The notes beneath the pieces were generated by a model. The model saw only the letters and a program-made list of their open reading frames with translations. It was not told the origin of the DNA and did not search any database. Below, in pieces: positions 6,435 through 7,272 of a stretch of DNA of 7,272 nt (positions are counted from its first letter, which is position 1; each line of letters begins with the position of its first letter). The stretch is from assembly GCA_029256645.1 (NCBI GenBank), contig JAQSXM010000365.1:1-7272 (forward strand), read 5' to 3'. This DNA is from Sporomusa sp. GTDB lineage: Bacteria; Bacillota_C; Negativicutes; Sporomusales; Sporomusaceae. The translations under genes were made by a program, and so were the position numbers.

Positions 6435-6464
6435 TTGACATAATTATGTATAGTACTATATAAT
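6435..6464 (+). promoter_or_regulatory. Promoter of the fMet-Thr-Met tRNA operon
   Basis: Consensus -35 TTGACA (6435-6440) and -10 TATAAT (6459-6464) with an 18-bp spacer. Predicted RNA start is near 6471, about 20 nt before the first tRNA. No other element lies between. Confidence 0.88.
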
Positions 6465-6489
6465 ACATTTTGTGGTAAAATTCAAATAT

Positions 6490-6565
6490 CGCGGGATGGA
6501 GCAGTTGGTAGCTCGTCGGGCTCATAACCCGAAGGCCGCAGGTTCAAGTCCTGCTCCCGCAACCA
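6490..6565 (+). tRNA. Initiator tRNA-Met (CAT)
   Basis: This is a 76-nt tRNA with encoded CCA. Initiator hallmarks are visible: the first acceptor position is a C-A mismatch (CGCGGGA against TCCCGCA), and the anticodon stem TCGGG / CCCGA carries three consecutive G-C pairs next to the loop CTCATAA. These are the features read by formyltransferase and by IF3, whose gene is also in this window. First gene of a three-tRNA operon; only one base separates it from the next tRNA. Confidence 0.98.
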
Positions 6566-6566
6566 T

Positions 6567-6642
6567 GCTGGTGTAGCTCAGTCGGTAGAGCGTATCCTTG
6601 GTAAGGATAAGGCCACCGGTTCAATCCCGGTCACTAGCTCCA
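6567..6642 (+). tRNA. tRNA-Thr (GGT)
   Basis: This is a 76-nt tRNA with encoded CCA. Acceptor stem GCTGGTG / CACTAGC has one G-U pair; the anticodon stem-loop is TATCC-TTGGTAA-GGATA, anticodon GGT reading ACC/ACT; the T arm is ACCGG-TTCAATC-CCGGT. The discriminator base is T (6639). It is the natural ligand of the thrS T-box at 2725-2989, since GGU pairs with the specifier ACC and U73 with the variable A of the antiterminator bulge. Confidence 0.98.
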
Positions 6643-6649
6643 TATTGTT

Positions 6650-6726
6650 GGCGGCGTAGCTCAGCTGGCTAGAGCATTCGGTTCATACCCGAAGGGTCCG
6701 GGGTTCAAATCCCTGCGCCGCCACCA
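6650..6726 (+). tRNA. Elongator tRNA-Met (CAT)
   Basis: This is a 77-nt tRNA with encoded CCA and fully paired acceptor stem GGCGGCG / CGCCGCC. The anticodon arm is TTCGG-TTCATAC-CCGAA, anticodon CAT. The loop and acceptor resemble Firmicute elongator Met rather than the lysidine-modified Ile2 tRNA, whose loop is usually CTCATAA. The G1-C72 pair rules out an initiator. Last gene of the operon; an intrinsic terminator follows 11 bp downstream. Confidence 0.93.
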
Positions 6727-6737
6727 ACTGCTTTTTA

Positions 6738-6766
6738 AACCTTGCCGGTTATGGCAAGGTTTTTTT
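6738..6766 (+). terminator. Terminator of the tRNA operon
   Basis: Perfect 9-bp stem AACCTTGCC / GGCAAGGTT with loop GGTTAT, followed by a run of T to 6766. It ends the plus-strand tRNA operon and faces the terminator of the convergent tRNA-Val 28 bp further on. Confidence 0.95.
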
Positions 6767-6794
6767 ATGCATGGTGATTATATTTTATATAAAC

Positions 6795-6826
6795 AAAAAG
6801 GCTCACAGATAAAAATCTGTAAGCCT
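6795..6826 (-). terminator. Terminator of tRNA-Val
   Basis: On the minus strand AGGCTTACAGAT / ATCTGTGAGCCT forms a 12-bp stem (one G-T pair) with loop TTTT, followed by a T run (the A run at 6795-6799 on the plus strand). It lies 9 bp behind the tRNA 3' end. Confidence 0.93.
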
Positions 6827-6835
6827 GTTATGTAC

Positions 6836-6912
6836 TGGTGGGACTAACTGGACTCGAACCAGTGACCCCTACGATGTCAACGTAGTACTCTAACCAACTG
6901 AGCTATAGTCCC
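6836..6912 (-). tRNA. tRNA-Val (GAC)
   Basis: This is a 77-nt tRNA on the minus strand with encoded CCA. Acceptor stem GGGACTA / TAGTCCC is fully paired; anticodon arm CTACG-TTGACAT-CGTAG gives anticodon GAC (Val, GTC/GTT); T arm is CACTGG-TTCGAGT-CCAGT. It is a single-gene unit, convergent with the three-tRNA operon, with its own promoter and terminator. Confidence 0.97.
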
Positions 6913-6926
6913 TTAACACACAATAA

Positions 6927-6955
6927 ATTATATTACGGTTAACCAAAATAGTCAA
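6927..6955 (-). promoter_or_regulatory. Promoter of tRNA-Val
   Basis: Minus strand: -35 TTGACT (6950-6955), 17-bp spacer, -10 TATAAT (6927-6932). Predicted start is near 6920, just before the tRNA at 6912. It lies immediately behind the long hairpin 6969-7019, so that hairpin may shield it from incoming transcription. Confidence 0.88.
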
Positions 6956-6968
6956 GCAATAATTTATA

Positions 6969-7019
6969 AGTTCAGCTAAGTCTCAGAGCCAGTTAAATGC
7001 TCTGAGACTTAGCTGAGCT
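6969..7019 (-). repeat. Long inverted repeat, possible terminator hairpin
   Basis: A perfect 17-bp inverted repeat (6973-6989 with 6999-7015) has a 9-nt loop and extends outward by up to four more pairs including one G-U. On the minus strand it is followed by AACTTATAAATTATT, AT-rich but not a true T run; on the plus strand no T run follows. It lies about 75 bp behind the acyl-CoA dehydrogenase stop, so it may end or stabilise that transcript. A dispersed palindromic repeat is the alternative. Confidence 0.7.
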
Positions 7020-7027
7020 AATCCAGG

Positions 7028-7082
7028 AGCTTAACGCCACTTATTCCGCTGCAATAAGCAGGGGTATCAGTGGCGGTTAGCT
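7028..7082. repeat. Second imperfect hairpin, nested stems
   Basis: Outer arms AGCTTAACGCCACT (7028-7041) and AGTGGCGGTTAGCT (7069-7082) are complementary at 12 of 14 positions. Inside, CCGCTGC and GCAGGGG form a second stem around AATAA. It begins 9 bp behind the acyl-CoA dehydrogenase stop codon and directly precedes the long hairpin in that transcript. No T run follows on either strand. The role is unknown: 3' UTR structure, part of a composite terminator, or a repeat element. Confidence 0.55.
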
Positions 7083-7091
7083 TTCGGATAA

Positions 7092-7272
7092 TTAGTATAG
7101 AATATTGTTAGCAATGACCAGACGCTGAATTTGATTAGTACCTTCATAGATCTGCATGATTTTAGCATCTCTCATGTATTTCTCTGCCGGGTATTCTTTC
7201 GAATAGCCATAACCACCCAGTACTTGTACCGCATCGATAGTAACCTTCATCGCAGTATCAGCGGCAAAACAT
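7092..7272 (-). CDS. Acyl-CoA dehydrogenase, C-terminal end (partial)
   Basis: This flavoenzyme oxidises acyl-CoA to enoyl-CoA and passes electrons to ETF. Only the last 59 codons are present; the gene continues beyond the right edge. The fragment contains [20 protein letters not shown], the FAD/substrate region, and [10 protein letters not shown], where the Glu corresponds to the catalytic base of butyryl/medium-chain enzymes. It ends IANNILY. This pattern suits a short-chain (butyryl-CoA type) or related dehydrogenase of anaerobes, but chain-length specificity cannot be judged from the fragment. The stop TAA is at 7092-7094, followed by the two hairpins. Unrelated to the tRNA genes in function. 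Confidence 0.95.
   Translation of the reverse strand, partial: CFAADTAMKVTIDAVQVLGGYGYSKEYPAEKYMRDAKIMQIYEGTNQIQRLVIANNILY

Noticed and set aside
6650..6726. Third operon tRNA as tRNA-Ile2 (CAT, lysidine)
   Set aside because: The anticodon loop TTCATAC and acceptor stem resemble elongator Met; Ile2 tRNAs usually carry CTCATAA. A TilS-determinant model could settle it.
6973..7082. CRISPR array or transposon end
   Set aside because: Two different hairpins, no regularly spaced repeats, no transposase remnant and no target-site duplication visible.

Overview
The window looks like chromosomal DNA from a low-to-medium GC, spore-forming Firmicute. The grounds are a ytxC homologue (a spore-former family) beside thrS, a tRNA-sensing T-box in front of thrS, an infC-rpmI junction behind an L20-leader-type attenuator, strong AGGAGG ribosome binding sites and tRNA genes with encoded CCA. 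The combination of RF3, YtxC and acyl-CoA dehydrogenase would suit an anaerobic class such as Negativicutes (Sporomusaceae-like) or Clostridia. That placement is inference and was not checked by any search. Nothing indicates phage, plasmid, CRISPR or insertion-sequence DNA.

Positions 1-3025, all on the minus strand, hold the first codons of rpmI, infC (IF3, with an AUU start) and its attenuated leader, then thrS with its own consensus promoter and a full T-box leader. The T-box specifier codon is ACC.

Positions 3027-5869, also minus, form a compact unit: prfC (RF3), a 104-residue GRAM/PH-like protein and a YtxC-family protein. Spacing is 12 bp between the first two. The GRAM stop codon lies inside the start region of ytxC. 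Divergent from prfC is an unrecognised 120-residue acidic protein (5967-6329, plus).

Positions 6378-6766 are a plus-strand tRNA operon: initiator Met, Thr(GGT), elongator Met, with a consensus promoter and an intrinsic terminator. A convergent tRNA-Val(GAC) with its own promoter and terminator follows on the minus strand. The right edge holds the 3' end of an acyl-CoA dehydrogenase gene (minus), followed by two large hairpins.

The theme is translation: initiation (IF3, initiator tRNA), charging (ThrRS, tRNA-Thr) and termination (RF3). The tRNA-Thr(GGT) encoded here matches both contact points of the thrS T-box: anticodon GGU with specifier ACC, and discriminator U73 with the variable A of the antiterminator bulge. 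The least explained parts are the GRAM-YtxC pair, the 120-residue protein and the double-hairpin region at 6969-7082.
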